DNA of 64,000 nt from Flavobacterium restrictum (GTDB taxonomy: Bacteria; Bacteroidota; Bacteroidia; Flavobacteriales; Flavobacteriaceae). How positions within the stretch are numbered: position 1 is the stretch's first letter; the number at the start of each line of letters is the position of its first letter. The stretch covers positions 123,222-187,221 of the forward strand of contig NZ_VJZT01000007.1 of the NCBI RefSeq assembly GCF_007097245.1, given 5' to 3'. The notes beneath the pieces were generated by a model, which had not been told where the DNA came from, did no database searches, and was given only the letters and a program-made list of their open reading frames with translations. Shown here one piece after another: positions 29,160-38,094 of the stretch. The translations under genes and the position numbers were made by a program.

Positions 29160-30347
29160 ATGAAGCGTGTTGTAGTTGGACTTTCGGGTGGTGTTGATTC
29201 TAGTGTTGCAGCTTATTTATTGCAACAACAAGGGTATGAAGTTATTGGTCTTTTTATGAAAAATTGGCATGATGATTCGGTTACTATTTCTAACGAATGT
29301 CCTTGGCTTGAAGATAGTAATGATGCGTTATTAGTTGCCGAAAAGTTAGGGATTCCTTTTCAAACGGTAGATTTAAGCGACCAATATAAAGAAAAAATCG
29401 TGGACTATATGTTCAACGAATACGAAAAAGGACGTACTCCAAACCCGGATGTACTTTGCAATCGCGAAATAAAATTTGATGTTTTTATGCAAATTGCCTT
29501 AAGTCTTGGTGCCGATTATGTGGCAACGGGACATTATTGTCAAAAAAGCGAAATCGAAGTTGGCGGCAAAACCGTTTACCAACTCCAGGCAGGGGTCGAT
29601 ACGAATAAAGATCAATCCTATTTTTTATGTCAATTATCGCAAGAGCAATTGGCTAAATCCTTGTTTCCTATTGGCGAATTAACCAAACCCGAAGTGCGCA
29701 AAATAGCCACTCAAATGGAATTAGTCACTGCCGAGAAAAAGGATTCGCAAGGATTATGCTTTATTGGAAAAGTACGATTGCCTGAATTTTTGCAACAAAA
29801 ATTGCAACCCAAAGAAGGTGTAATTATTCAAATTGACGCCACTAATCCCGTCTATAATTCCGTTCCTACCGAAGGACTTTCTGATCAAGAAATACTACTA
29901 TTGAACGCCAAAAAAATATCCTATACTCCCCAAATGGGCAAAATTGTAGGCAAACACCAAGGGGCACATTATTTTACTATTGGGCAGCGCAAAGGTTTGA
30001 ATGTAGGAGGAACTATTGATCCCTTGTTTATTATTGCAACGGATGTAGTGACCAATACCATTTATACAGGTTTAAGCAGCCAGCATCCGGGATTGTTTAG
30101 GAAAGGATTGTTTGTAGCCGCCTCCGAGGTGCATTGGGTGCGTACAGATTTGGCTTTGGCCAATGGTGAATCGATGCCTGTCAAAGCACGAATTAGATAC
30201 CGCCAACCTTTACAAATCGCTACGTTACATCAGTTTGAAAATGGCATGTACATTGCTTTTGAGGAACCGCAATCCGCTATTACCGAGGGGCAATTCGTTG
30301 CTTGGTATGCTGGTAATGAGTTGCTTGGTTCTGGAGTAATTTCGTAA
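29160..30347 (+). CDS. mnmA: tRNA-specific 2-thiouridylase
   Basis: A 395-residue enzyme that places sulfur on U34 of tRNA-Lys, -Glu and -Gln. The PP-loop [13 protein letters not shown] is at the N-terminus; [16 protein letters not shown] carries the first catalytic Cys and [11 protein letters not shown] the second. The C-terminal beta-barrel includes [15 protein letters not shown] and AIRYR-like sequence ([11 protein letters not shown]). I chose the ATG at 29160 over a GTG two codons earlier. Single-gene unit. Confidence 0.95.
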   Translation: MKRVVVGLSGGVDSSVAAYLLQQQGYEVIGLFMKNWHDDSVTISNECPWLEDSNDALLVAEKLGIPFQTVDLSDQYKEKIVDYMFNEYEKGRTPNPDVLCNREIKFDVFMQIALSLGADYVATGHYCQKSEIEVGGKTVYQLQAGVDTNKDQSYFLCQLSQEQLAKSLFPIGELTKPEVRKIATQMELVTAEKKDSQGLCFIGKVRLPEFLQQKLQPKEGVIIQIDATNPVYNSVPTEGLSDQEILLLNAKKISYTPQMGKIVGKHQGAHYFTIGQRKGLNVGGTIDPLFIIATDVVTNTIYTGLSSQHPGLFRKGLFVAASEVHWVRTDLALANGESMPVKARIRYRQPLQIATLHQFENGMYIAFEEPQSAITEGQFVAWYAGNELLGSGVIS

Positions 30348-30522
30348 GTTGGTTTTGATGAAAAGGCATTTTTGTTCAAGAAAATAACAGTGCTATCAAT
30401 CTTGCTAATTCATGTATCCGAATTGAAATAGGATTTCGCATTTCTAATACCATTCAGCCCACTTTTTTTTCGGCTTTTTAAACTCGTTTTAAATCATTAA
30501 TTTAGCTTCAAAATTCAATTCT

Positions 30523-32142
30523 ATGAAAAGCATATACCTGTTATTGTTTGTCTTTAGTTCCGTATTTGTGTCAGCTCAAGTGGAAGATGCTTGGGTTTAT
30601 TTTAAGGATAAACCTAATGCAACAACTTATTTAGAAACGCCATTATTGATGCTAACGCAAAGAGCTCTAGATAGAAGAAGCAATCAAAATATAGCTTTGG
30701 ACACCAAGGATATTCCTATTGCAATGGAGTATGTTGATCAAATTAAAGCTGCTGCGGGCATCACTTACAAAGCAAAATCGAAATGGCTGAACGCTATTCA
30801 TGTTCAAGGAACGAGTAGCGACATCACCTTATTGCTTGATTTTGCCTTTGTAGATAAAATTGATTTTGCCGATAGAAGCCTTAATAGTACTGGGAAAAAA
30901 GCAAAAAACTATAAAACTTCCACCATAAACAAGAAACTAGAAACCAAAGTTGATTATGGATATGGAACTTCTCAAAACCAAATCCACATGCTCAACGGTG
31001 ATGTTTTGCACCAGCAAAATTATACGGGTTCAGGAAAAATAATTGCAGTTCTTGATGCTGGTTTCCCTGGCGTGAATACCGTGCAACCTTTTGCCCGCTT
31101 GCGCGATAACAACCAAATTTTGGGCGGGTACAACTATGTTTTGAGGGATGCTAATTTTTATACGGGCGATTCTCATGGTACATCGGTGCTTTCTACAATG
31201 GGCGGTTATACCGAAAATGCTTTGGTAGGAACGGCTCCTGATGCCACTTATTATTTATTTGTCACCGAAGATAATTCACAAGAAAGTCCTGTAGAAGAAT
31301 CGTATTGGGCCGAAGCTGCCGAAACAGCGGATAGTTTGGGTGTAGACATTATAACGACCTCTTTGGGATATTCGAATAAACACACCAATCCCGCCTATGA
31401 TTACACTTATGCCGATATGAATGGAACCACCACTTTTATTTCGCGTGCTGCCGAAATTGCTTTTAGTAGAGGAATGCTTGTTGTGGCCTCCGCTGGAAAT
31501 GAAGGAAACGAAGTGGAACCCCATATTTCGGCTCCTGCCGATGCGGTATCTGTACTTACAGTAGGTGCTGTTAATGCCAGCAAAACGAGAGCGTATTTTA
31601 GTTCCATAGGACCAAGTTACGATCAGCGAATAAAGCCTGATGTTATGGCGCAAGGACTAGGAACCGTACTTTCAGATGAATTTGGAGCTATTGTTACAGC
31701 GAGTGGTACTTCGTTTTCATGCCCAATTATTGCTGGAATGTTGGCTTGTTTGTGGCAAGCGAATCCTACCAAAAGCAATCAAGAAATGCGTCAACTCCTA
31801 TTACAATCAGCTGATAAATATTCGAATCCAACGACTCAATATGGTTACGGAATTCCAGATTTTAGCCTCGCTTTGGCCAATGGTCAATTGGCAGTTGTAA
31901 ATTATTCTAAAAAGGATTTGATGCTTTATCCCAATCCTACGAGTGACGCTATTTCGATTGTTTTTCCGCAGGAATCACTTTCGGGGATGTTGACTATTTA
32001 CACTATTTTGGGACAAAAAATTTTCGAAAAAGAAGTCGTTTCTAACACTGTAATTTCATTAAAAGCAGTAACTAGTGGGATGTATTTGTACCAATTAAAA
32101 GGCGCAACCTTTACCGCTACAGGAAAAATCATCAAGCAATAG
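30523..32142 (+). CDS. S8 family serine protease (subtilase) with T9SS sorting domain
   Basis: A 539-residue secreted protease. It has a signal peptide (LLLFVFSSVFVSAQ), a propeptide-like region (about 20-160) and a subtilase domain with the catalytic Asp in IAVLDAGFPGV, His in GDSHGTSVLSTMGG and Ser in ASGTSFSCPIIAGM. The last 75 or so residues form a type A T9SS C-terminal domain (LMLYPNPTSDAISIVF ... GKIIKQ), so it is exported across the outer membrane by the gliding-linked type IX system. It is 13 bases upstream of the nitronate monooxygenase-like gene. Confidence 0.93.
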   Translation: MKSIYLLLFVFSSVFVSAQVEDAWVYFKDKPNATTYLETPLLMLTQRALDRRSNQNIALDTKDIPIAMEYVDQIKAAAGITYKAKSKWLNAIHVQGTSSDITLLLDFAFVDKIDFADRSLNSTGKKAKNYKTSTINKKLETKVDYGYGTSQNQIHMLNGDVLHQQNYTGSGKIIAVLDAGFPGVNTVQPFARLRDNNQILGGYNYVLRDANFYTGDSHGTSVLSTMGGYTENALVGTAPDATYYLFVTEDNSQESPVEESYWAEAAETADSLGVDIITTSLGYSNKHTNPAYDYTYADMNGTTTFISRAAEIAFSRGMLVVASAGNEGNEVEPHISAPADAVSVLTVGAVNASKTRAYFSSIGPSYDQRIKPDVMAQGLGTVLSDEFGAIVTASGTSFSCPIIAGMLACLWQANPTKSNQEMRQLLLQSADKYSNPTTQYGYGIPDFSLALANGQLAVVNYSKKDLMLYPNPTSDAISIVFPQESLSGMLTIYTILGQKIFEKEVVSNTVISLKAVTSGMYLYQLKGATFTATGKIIKQ

Positions 32143-32155
32143 AATCCTCGTTACA

Positions 32156-33100
32156 ATGAATAGTATCACTTCACTTTTTGGCATAAAATACCCTATTATT
32201 CAGGCAGGAATGATTTGGAACAGCGGCTATAAATTAGCCAGTGCCGTTAGCAACGCTGGCGGATTGGGTTTAATAGGCGCTGGTTCGATGTATCCTGATG
32301 TTTTGAGAACGCACATTCGAAAATGCAAGCAAGCTACCCAAAAACCATTTGGTGTAAACGTCCCTATGCTTTATCCCAATTTAGAGGAAATAATGACAAT
32401 TATTGTAGAAGAAGACGTGAAAATTGTTTTTACTGCGGCTGGAAACCCTAAAATTTGGACTTCTTTTTTGAAAGAAAAAGACATTACGGTTGTGCATGTG
32501 GTTAGCAGCACCGCTTTTGCATTAAAAGCACAAGAAGCAGGCGTAGATGCTATAGTTGCCGAAGGTTTTGAAGCAGGCGGGCACAATGGTCGGGATGAAA
32601 CGACCACTTTTACATTGATTCCAATGGTGAAAGAAAAAATAAAAATTCCCCTTATAGCAGCTGGTGGAATTGCAACCGGAGGCGGAATGCTAGCCGCAAT
32701 GGCACTTGGTGCAGATGGCGTTCAAGTAGGAAGCCGTTTTGTAGCGTCACTGGAATCATCGGCGCATGCCGATTTTAAGCAATTAATTCTAAATGTAAAC
32801 GAAGGCGATACCAAATTGACTTTGAAGGAATTGACGCCTGTCCGATTGATAAAAAATAAGTTTTATCAGGATGTTCAGGATCTATACGAAAAATGTCCCA
32901 CCAAAGACGATTTGACTCATTTACTAGGAAAAGCTAGAGCCAAAAGAGGAATGTTTGAAGGCGATTTAATCGAAGGTGAATTAGAAATAGGACAAATAGC
33001 GGGATTGATTCACGATATTCAACCTGCTGCTGCAATTATTGAAGCCATGATTGCCGAGTTTGAAACGGCAAAAACAGCTTTGCAACACATTAAATTTTAA
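32156..33100 (+). CDS. Nitronate monooxygenase-like FMN oxidoreductase
   Basis: A 314-residue TIM-barrel flavoprotein of the nitronate monooxygenase/FabK-like family. The N-terminal FGIKYPIIQAGMIW, the central EGFEAGGHNGRDE motif with the family histidine, and the phosphate-binding AAGGIATGGGMLAAMALGAD and GVQVGSRFVAS are clear. Such proteins either oxidise nitronates or reduce enoyl-ACP; sequence alone does not decide between them. It follows the subtilase by 13 bases and precedes a small secreted protein by 10 bases, so the three may share a transcript. Confidence 0.85.
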   Translation: MNSITSLFGIKYPIIQAGMIWNSGYKLASAVSNAGGLGLIGAGSMYPDVLRTHIRKCKQATQKPFGVNVPMLYPNLEEIMTIIVEEDVKIVFTAAGNPKIWTSFLKEKDITVVHVVSSTAFALKAQEAGVDAIVAEGFEAGGHNGRDETTTFTLIPMVKEKIKIPLIAAGGIATGGGMLAAMALGADGVQVGSRFVASLESSAHADFKQLILNVNEGDTKLTLKELTPVRLIKNKFYQDVQDLYEKCPTKDDLTHLLGKARAKRGMFEGDLIEGELEIGQIAGLIHDIQPAAAIIEAMIAEFETAKTALQHIKF

Positions 33101-33110
33101 TTTTTTAACC

Positions 33111-33521
33111 ATGACCCATCTTCATAAAAGTATTGTAATTCTTTTTTTGTGTTTTATTTCGCAACAAGGGTATTGCCAATCCTATAAATTCACCACTTCG
33201 GGATTGAGTGTTTTAGAAAAAAATGAAAAAGGAAAATGGGGGCAATGGTCTGATTTAGATTTAGTTAATATTGTTGTTTCTTTAGATACCAATAAAAACA
33301 GAATCGTAATTTATTCGCAAATTGTGCAACTTTTTGAAATTGTAGCCTACCAAGATATTGTAGAGACGGATACGGACATTATTTATTCGTTCGTTTGCAA
33401 AGATATTATCGGAGATGATTGTACACTTTCGTTTATTACCCGAAAAAAACAAGATAATAGGAAGCAGTTGTATCTTAATTACGATAGGAAAATAATTGTG
33501 TATAACATTTTTAATATGTGA
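33111..33521 (+). CDS. Small secreted protein of unknown function
   Basis: A 136-residue protein with signal peptide (MTHLHKSIVILFLCFISQQG, cleavage near YCQ). The rest is beta-rich (GLSVLEKNEKGKWGQWSDLD, NRIVIYSQIVQLFEIVAYQD) and ends KIIVYNIFNM. The ATG at 33111 was chosen because a longer frame from 33051 overlaps the end of the preceding gene and hides the signal peptide. No family recognised. Confidence 0.75.
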   Translation: MTHLHKSIVILFLCFISQQGYCQSYKFTTSGLSVLEKNEKGKWGQWSDLDLVNIVVSLDTNKNRIVIYSQIVQLFEIVAYQDIVETDTDIIYSFVCKDIIGDDCTLSFITRKKQDNRKQLYLNYDRKIIVYNIFNM

Positions 33522-33583
33522 TACCGTATCATTTAAGTGAAAAAAATTGTCAAGAAGCAGGCATACACTTTTAAAAGAGTTAG

Positions 33584-33692
33584 CCACAGATTTAACGGTT
33601 AAAACGGATTTTGCACCGATTTTAATTCATTTTTTTAATTCATTTTTGACACATTAAACAAAAAATCCGTGCTAATCTGTTAAATCTATGTC
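33584..33692. repeat. Imperfect inverted repeat (AGATTTAAC type)
   Basis: ACAGATTTAACGGTTAAAAC on the left is mirrored by CTAATCTGTTAAATCTATGT on the right, with a CGGATT/AATCCG core. Related in style to the repeat at 14785-14862. Non-coding. Confidence 0.55.
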
Positions 33693-33770
33693 ATCAGCGG
33701 CCAAATTTTTTGAAGTACTAATTTTTAGGACTTAAATGTGAATGCCCTATTTTGATGCAGCACTAAATAA

Positions 33771-33815
33771 AAACCAATAAAGCCCAACATTAGTTGGGCT
33801 TTATTGGTTTCATAA
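33771..33815. terminator. Strong bidirectional terminator
   Basis: A perfect 18-bp stem (AAACCAATAAAGCCCAAC and its complement) closes on loop ATTA between converging gene groups. A-rich and T-rich flanks on either side let it act in both directions. Confidence 0.8.
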
Positions 33816-33928
33816 ATAGTTTAAAACTACATTTTGCTTTCAGCTTCTAAAAAAGTTTTTAATCCCAAATTCCACAAATTAATAACCATTTGGAGTTAAA
33901 ATTAAACTTGACTTTCAGTCTTTCAAAC

Positions 33929-34134
33929 AGGGCGTTCGCTTTTAAAACAATTGTAAATAAAAAAAGAAAATACACCACTGATTGCTTCGCTTGTTCACTC
34001 TCGTTCGATTCACAGATTTTAAAACTAAAATAATGCTTTTTGATTGCACAAATTCAAAAATCAGTGTCAATTTAATTCCTTTTAAGTTATTGAAATCTGT
34101 GAATCTGTGGCAGTCTTTTTAAAAGCGAATGCCA
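33929..34134. repeat. MITE-like element, copy B
   Basis: Same ends and order as copy A at 27884-28113: AGGGCGTTCGCTTTTAAAAC on the left, TTTTTAAAAGCGAATGCC on the right, with the shared core TGATTGCACAAAT and AAATCAGTGTCAATTTAATT. It lacks 27 bases present in the right half of copy A (CCCGAGCGATAGCG...AAGCA), so its inner hairpin is broken. Confidence 0.8.
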
Positions 34135-34186
34135 TGCTGTCAAACTCAATACATTAACTTTCAGCACATCGTGGTTTAGTCATTTT

Positions 34187-36163
34187 TTATTTAGTAACTA
34201 TAATCACAATTTTATTAAAATCAGCGGCGGCGTTGATAACCGCTTTGTATTCCTCAAAGTTGGCTAATGGATAATTGATAATGTTGTAGAACTCTGTGTT
34301 TTCAACTGTAACTTCGTCGTTGTTTTTGGTAAATTTACTCTTGAAAGCGGCTTCTGTTTTACCATTTACTTGGGTTTTGAAATCCATATTGAATTGATCT
34401 AAATTCTTGATTGACGCTCCTTTTGGGAGTAGAATTTTGATTTTTCGGGTGTAGAAATGGGGATAATCAATCTCAACAGGAAGTGTTCTTTTATTTTCTT
34501 GGTAAAATTCCATTTGTCTTCCTATGGTTTGTCCCACCGAAAACAAATAGGTATCGCCCGCTTTTTGCATCAAATCCTTGCCCTCAAAAGTAACTTTCAA
34601 TACAAATGGTTTTTTACCTATAAATTCAGTGCCATCATTTTCGGTGGTCAATGTTTTGTATTCGGTTTGAACGGTGTAATTTTCGGCTATGTTTTTTAAT
34701 ACAGTTTGGTATTGCTCTGCCGATGCAAAATCTTTGATGGGTTGAAAATTCAAACCAGAATACCCACCAAAGGCAATGGTGCTAGTTACGAGTGGATTTT
34801 CGATATCTTTTGTAAAATCAACGGTAATATCCATGATGTCATGAGTGATTTCGGTACCCGGAATTTCGATGAAATTTACTTCGCTAATCGCCATGGCAAC
34901 TCCCGAAAATATTTTTTCTTTTACAAACAAACCATAATTATTGGCCAGTCGCACTGGAATTAGCGGTATGCGGTATTCAATCTCGGTTGGGGTTAAATAC
35001 TTTTTGATATTAGGAAAATAAATGAGTAAATCATCTAGGTTTTCATAACTTTCAAAATCTTTGTCGAAAGGAATTTTGTACCTACTGGAAGTAAAAACAA
35101 CGTTGTTTTCTATTTTAAAATTCTTGAAAATAGCCAAATATAATTTTAGCAAATCACTTTCACTTGCCTGTTTGGTCGTGATAACATCCGTCAAGGATTC
35201 TTTGGAATCGATATATTTCCCGTACGCAATTGTCTTTTTTAGTTTGTTTTCAATATTCCAAATTTGTTCTTGTGGATCAGTTGCTTTTGGAATTGTTTTA
35301 CAAAAATCATCAATTGCTTTTTGTTGTTTTTTGTCTAAAACGGGATTGATACGTTCGTAAACATTGGTTGCAAACTCTTTGAAATTGAATAAATTATTAG
35401 CACCACTAATGGTGTTTCCGTCTAACTTATAACGAAATAATTTTAGTTTTACATCCCAATTCGAATATTGTTCATCGTCATTAAGCGCAGCAATATTTTT
35501 TTCGGAAATGGTAAGCACTGCTTTTTTATCAAATTTTTTGGTATCGATGGTTGGTTCGCTCAAACCATTGTAATTTTTGGTTTTAAAAATCAAATGTTCA
35601 GGATAAATTAACTCAAAATTCAAGTTGGCAATGGGATATTCGTCTTGCATTTTGTATGTTTTACCATTTAAATCGGGGTTTTCTTCCAGAATATAAAACT
35701 TTTCGATAATCGCTCCTTTTTCAAGTCCGTTTACCGCAAAATAGTTGAATTTTACTCCTTTTTCCTCATCGGTTTCTTCTTTAATGTCATTTTTGTCTAG
35801 CGTAATAATTTTGCCACTTTTGAGGATTACCCGTGCTTTATTAGTAATTACAATTTCATTTTTGCTAAATGGGATGTAAATTTTATTGTTTCTTTCGATG
35901 GCATCGTCTGAATTGATGTATATTTTTTCGTGCAACAAGCGGTATTGTTTGGCGCTTTTGCCCACAACCGAAACTTCTATTTTTATGATTCGGTCTAGAA
36001 TGACTTCTTTTTCATTCTTGTATTGCTCTGGAATTTCGGTTGTTGTAGGTTTTTCACTCCAATCATAATTCTTGAAGGTATAATCAAACTCTTGCGCAAA
36101 AAATACGCTGCTGTTGAGGAGTGTAACAAAAATAAAAAGGAGTTTTAGGCTATTTTTTTTCAT
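34187..36163 (-). CDS. DUF3857 protein with degenerate transglutaminase-like domain
   Basis: A 658-residue exported protein (signal peptide in LKLLFIFVTLLNSSVFFAQ). Residues about 40-250 match DUF3857 (KGVKFNYFAVNGLEKGAIIE). The next part aligns in order with the transglutaminase domain of the neighbouring gene, but where that protein has GDCKDMASII this one has ASESDLLKLY, so the catalytic Cys is missing. The C-terminal part is beta-rich. It begins at an ATG that overlaps the stop of the preceding gene by one base (TAATG); a longer frame to 36229 is not needed. It is the last of a three-gene operon and may be a pseudoenzyme partner. Confidence 0.82.
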   Translation of the reverse strand: MKKNSLKLLFIFVTLLNSSVFFAQEFDYTFKNYDWSEKPTTTEIPEQYKNEKEVILDRIIKIEVSVVGKSAKQYRLLHEKIYINSDDAIERNNKIYIPFSKNEIVITNKARVILKSGKIITLDKNDIKEETDEEKGVKFNYFAVNGLEKGAIIEKFYILEENPDLNGKTYKMQDEYPIANLNFELIYPEHLIFKTKNYNGLSEPTIDTKKFDKKAVLTISEKNIAALNDDEQYSNWDVKLKLFRYKLDGNTISGANNLFNFKEFATNVYERINPVLDKKQQKAIDDFCKTIPKATDPQEQIWNIENKLKKTIAYGKYIDSKESLTDVITTKQASESDLLKLYLAIFKNFKIENNVVFTSSRYKIPFDKDFESYENLDDLLIYFPNIKKYLTPTEIEYRIPLIPVRLANNYGLFVKEKIFSGVAMAISEVNFIEIPGTEITHDIMDITVDFTKDIENPLVTSTIAFGGYSGLNFQPIKDFASAEQYQTVLKNIAENYTVQTEYKTLTTENDGTEFIGKKPFVLKVTFEGKDLMQKAGDTYLFSVGQTIGRQMEFYQENKRTLPVEIDYPHFYTRKIKILLPKGASIKNLDQFNMDFKTQVNGKTEAAFKSKFTKNNDEVTVENTEFYNIINYPLANFEEYKAVINAAADFNKIVIIVTK

Positions 36164-38094
36164 TATTTTTCTAATAAAATTAAGGTTTCGGTATAGTTTG
36201 TTTTTAGTTTTTTGATGGTTTCGTTCCAAAGTTCAAAATCCGTCGTGTCGAGCAATAATTTTTTCTGACTGATGCTGATATTCAATTGCAATTTAGTGTC
36301 TTTTAGCGTATAAATAAGATCCGCTTTGAGTAAAGCATTGTCTATACTACAATTTTTTGGAAGGTATTTTACGGTGTAATTTTTAGGAATTTCGAGTTCG
36401 TATTGAATGGTATTTAAGGTTAAAAATTCAAATTGAAATTTCGAGATTCGGTCTTTTTCGATGGTCAATTTATCATAGATTTTGTCTAAAAAAAGATTGA
36501 TATAAATCTCTTTGTCAACTTTTATGATGTAATTATCCAAATCGAAAGTAAAGGCTATAGCGTATGGTTTTTCTCTTTCGGTGATGTTTTCTTCTTTGAA
36601 TTCTTTGAGGTTAAACTTGTTGTTCCCCTTTAAAACCAAGCTTTTAATCATTTCAAAACGGGTTTTATTTGAGGCGTCACCTATTCTCGACAGCGTATGG
36701 CTGCGGTTGTAACCAGAGAGTTCCATTGTGCCGGAGCCTACTAATTTGGTTTTGTCAATGGCTAGTTTTACAACTTCTTTGATTTCATTTTTTTCGGCGG
36801 GAACTACGGGAACAGGGATTATTTTGTAAGCTCCGTTGTTGTTAAACATCGCCTCTTTTCCTTGTATAAAAGCAGTTGGGATGCCGTATCGGGTTTCTTT
36901 ATCGGTGGCGTCCAAAAACAGGTATTCTTCACCGCTTTTAAAAATGGCAATCATGTGATTGTCTACGGACGGCGTAGGCAACTCGGCATACGTATAAGGA
37001 ATGCTTCGAGTGCCAATCCAGGCGATAGTGGTATTGGGAATATTGGCGTATTTTGCCATGCCCGAAATGATGCTCGCCATGTCCTTACAATCGCCAAATT
37101 TTCGTTTATAAACAAAACTAGCTTCCCTGGGAATGAAACCTTCGTAGCCATTTTCAAAAGCAATGTATTTGATATTGTCTTTTACCCAATAAAAAATACT
37201 CTTGATTTTATCGACGTCATTCGTTTGATTTTTGGTGATATCCAATGTCAATGCTTTTAAATCGGGATCTTCTTTTTCATTCAAATTCTTGACAAAACCT
37301 TTGTAATAATCAAAAAGGTTTTGTTCCGTGCCCAGAACTGGAATTGTTTTTCCGTCTACGGTATAGTCCTTGATAAAAATGCTTAAGGTGGGAATTAGGT
37401 ACAAATATCCGGGCGAATTACTTTCGTATTTTACAGGTTTAATGTTATTCAACGTCCATTTGTAAATCCATTTTCCTTTTTTTTCTGTTTTAGAAAAAGC
37501 AATCGTGTTTTTTGGGTCGTTAAAAATTGTGTAACCAATGTTAATTTCTTTATCGGTTTTGATCTCTAAACTCGAATTGATCACAGGAAAATTACTTCCA
37601 AAAATGAACTGATGCAACAAGTATGGATCGATATATTCGGTTTGATAGTGGTACACTTTTTTGGCACCAGCCTCCAGATTAGGGAATGTAAGTTGTCGCT
37701 CTTTGATGTCGTTATAAAAAACGGAGCTTTCTTGGGCTTGCTTCTCTGTGGTTTGGGTGACTTTTATTTTTCGTTCTTTACCATTGTCATTGATGACCGT
37801 ATAGGCATCGTAGGAATTGAGTTTTACTAATTCCGAATAGGAGAATGATTCCTGATTGTTTTGAATACCATTTTCGGACAAAATCATCGATTCATACTGG
37901 TTGTCTTGAATGATTTTTAGCTTTTTGTCTTTAATAGAAATCGTATAATTTTGAGCATCATTGAGCACGAGTTCATTAAAATTAGGATAGGCTGTTTTGT
38001 ATTCCTGAAGCGAGTTTTGAGCTTGGCCAATGCAGCCAAAACTCAAAAAAGCAATGCAAAATAAGTAGTTATTTGATGATGGCAACCAATTCAT
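36163..38094 (-). CDS. DUF3857 / transglutaminase-like exported protein
   Basis: A 643-residue protein with signal peptide (LFCIAFLSFGCIGQAQ). DUF3857 covers about residues 50-250. The transglutaminase-like domain (about 280-400) has an apparently complete triad: Cys in KFGDCKDMASII, His in VDNHMIAIF and Asp in YLFLDATDKE. The C-terminal part is a beta-rich DUF3858-like region. Such domains may hydrolyse or cross-link peptides, but no substrate is known. The gene overlaps the large MORN gene upstream by 26 bases (35 if the ATG at 38103 is used) and the next gene by one base, so the three are tightly coupled. Confidence 0.85.
   Translation of the reverse strand: MNWLPSSNNYLFCIAFLSFGCIGQAQNSLQEYKTAYPNFNELVLNDAQNYTISIKDKKLKIIQDNQYESMILSENGIQNNQESFSYSELVKLNSYDAYTVINDNGKERKIKVTQTTEKQAQESSVFYNDIKERQLTFPNLEAGAKKVYHYQTEYIDPYLLHQFIFGSNFPVINSSLEIKTDKEINIGYTIFNDPKNTIAFSKTEKKGKWIYKWTLNNIKPVKYESNSPGYLYLIPTLSIFIKDYTVDGKTIPVLGTEQNLFDYYKGFVKNLNEKEDPDLKALTLDITKNQTNDVDKIKSIFYWVKDNIKYIAFENGYEGFIPREASFVYKRKFGDCKDMASIISGMAKYANIPNTTIAWIGTRSIPYTYAELPTPSVDNHMIAIFKSGEEYLFLDATDKETRYGIPTAFIQGKEAMFNNNGAYKIIPVPVVPAEKNEIKEVVKLAIDKTKLVGSGTMELSGYNRSHTLSRIGDASNKTRFEMIKSLVLKGNNKFNLKEFKEENITEREKPYAIAFTFDLDNYIIKVDKEIYINLFLDKIYDKLTIEKDRISKFQFEFLTLNTIQYELEIPKNYTVKYLPKNCSIDNALLKADLIYTLKDTKLQLNISISQKKLLLDTTDFELWNETIKKLKTNYTETLILLEK

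Larger units (their letters stand above)
33522..34186. other. 665-base intergenic region with repeats and a terminator
   Basis: No gene found. From left to right: an inverted repeat at 33584-33692, an 18-bp terminator stem at 33771-33810 and MITE-like copy B at 33929-34134. Confidence 0.7.
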
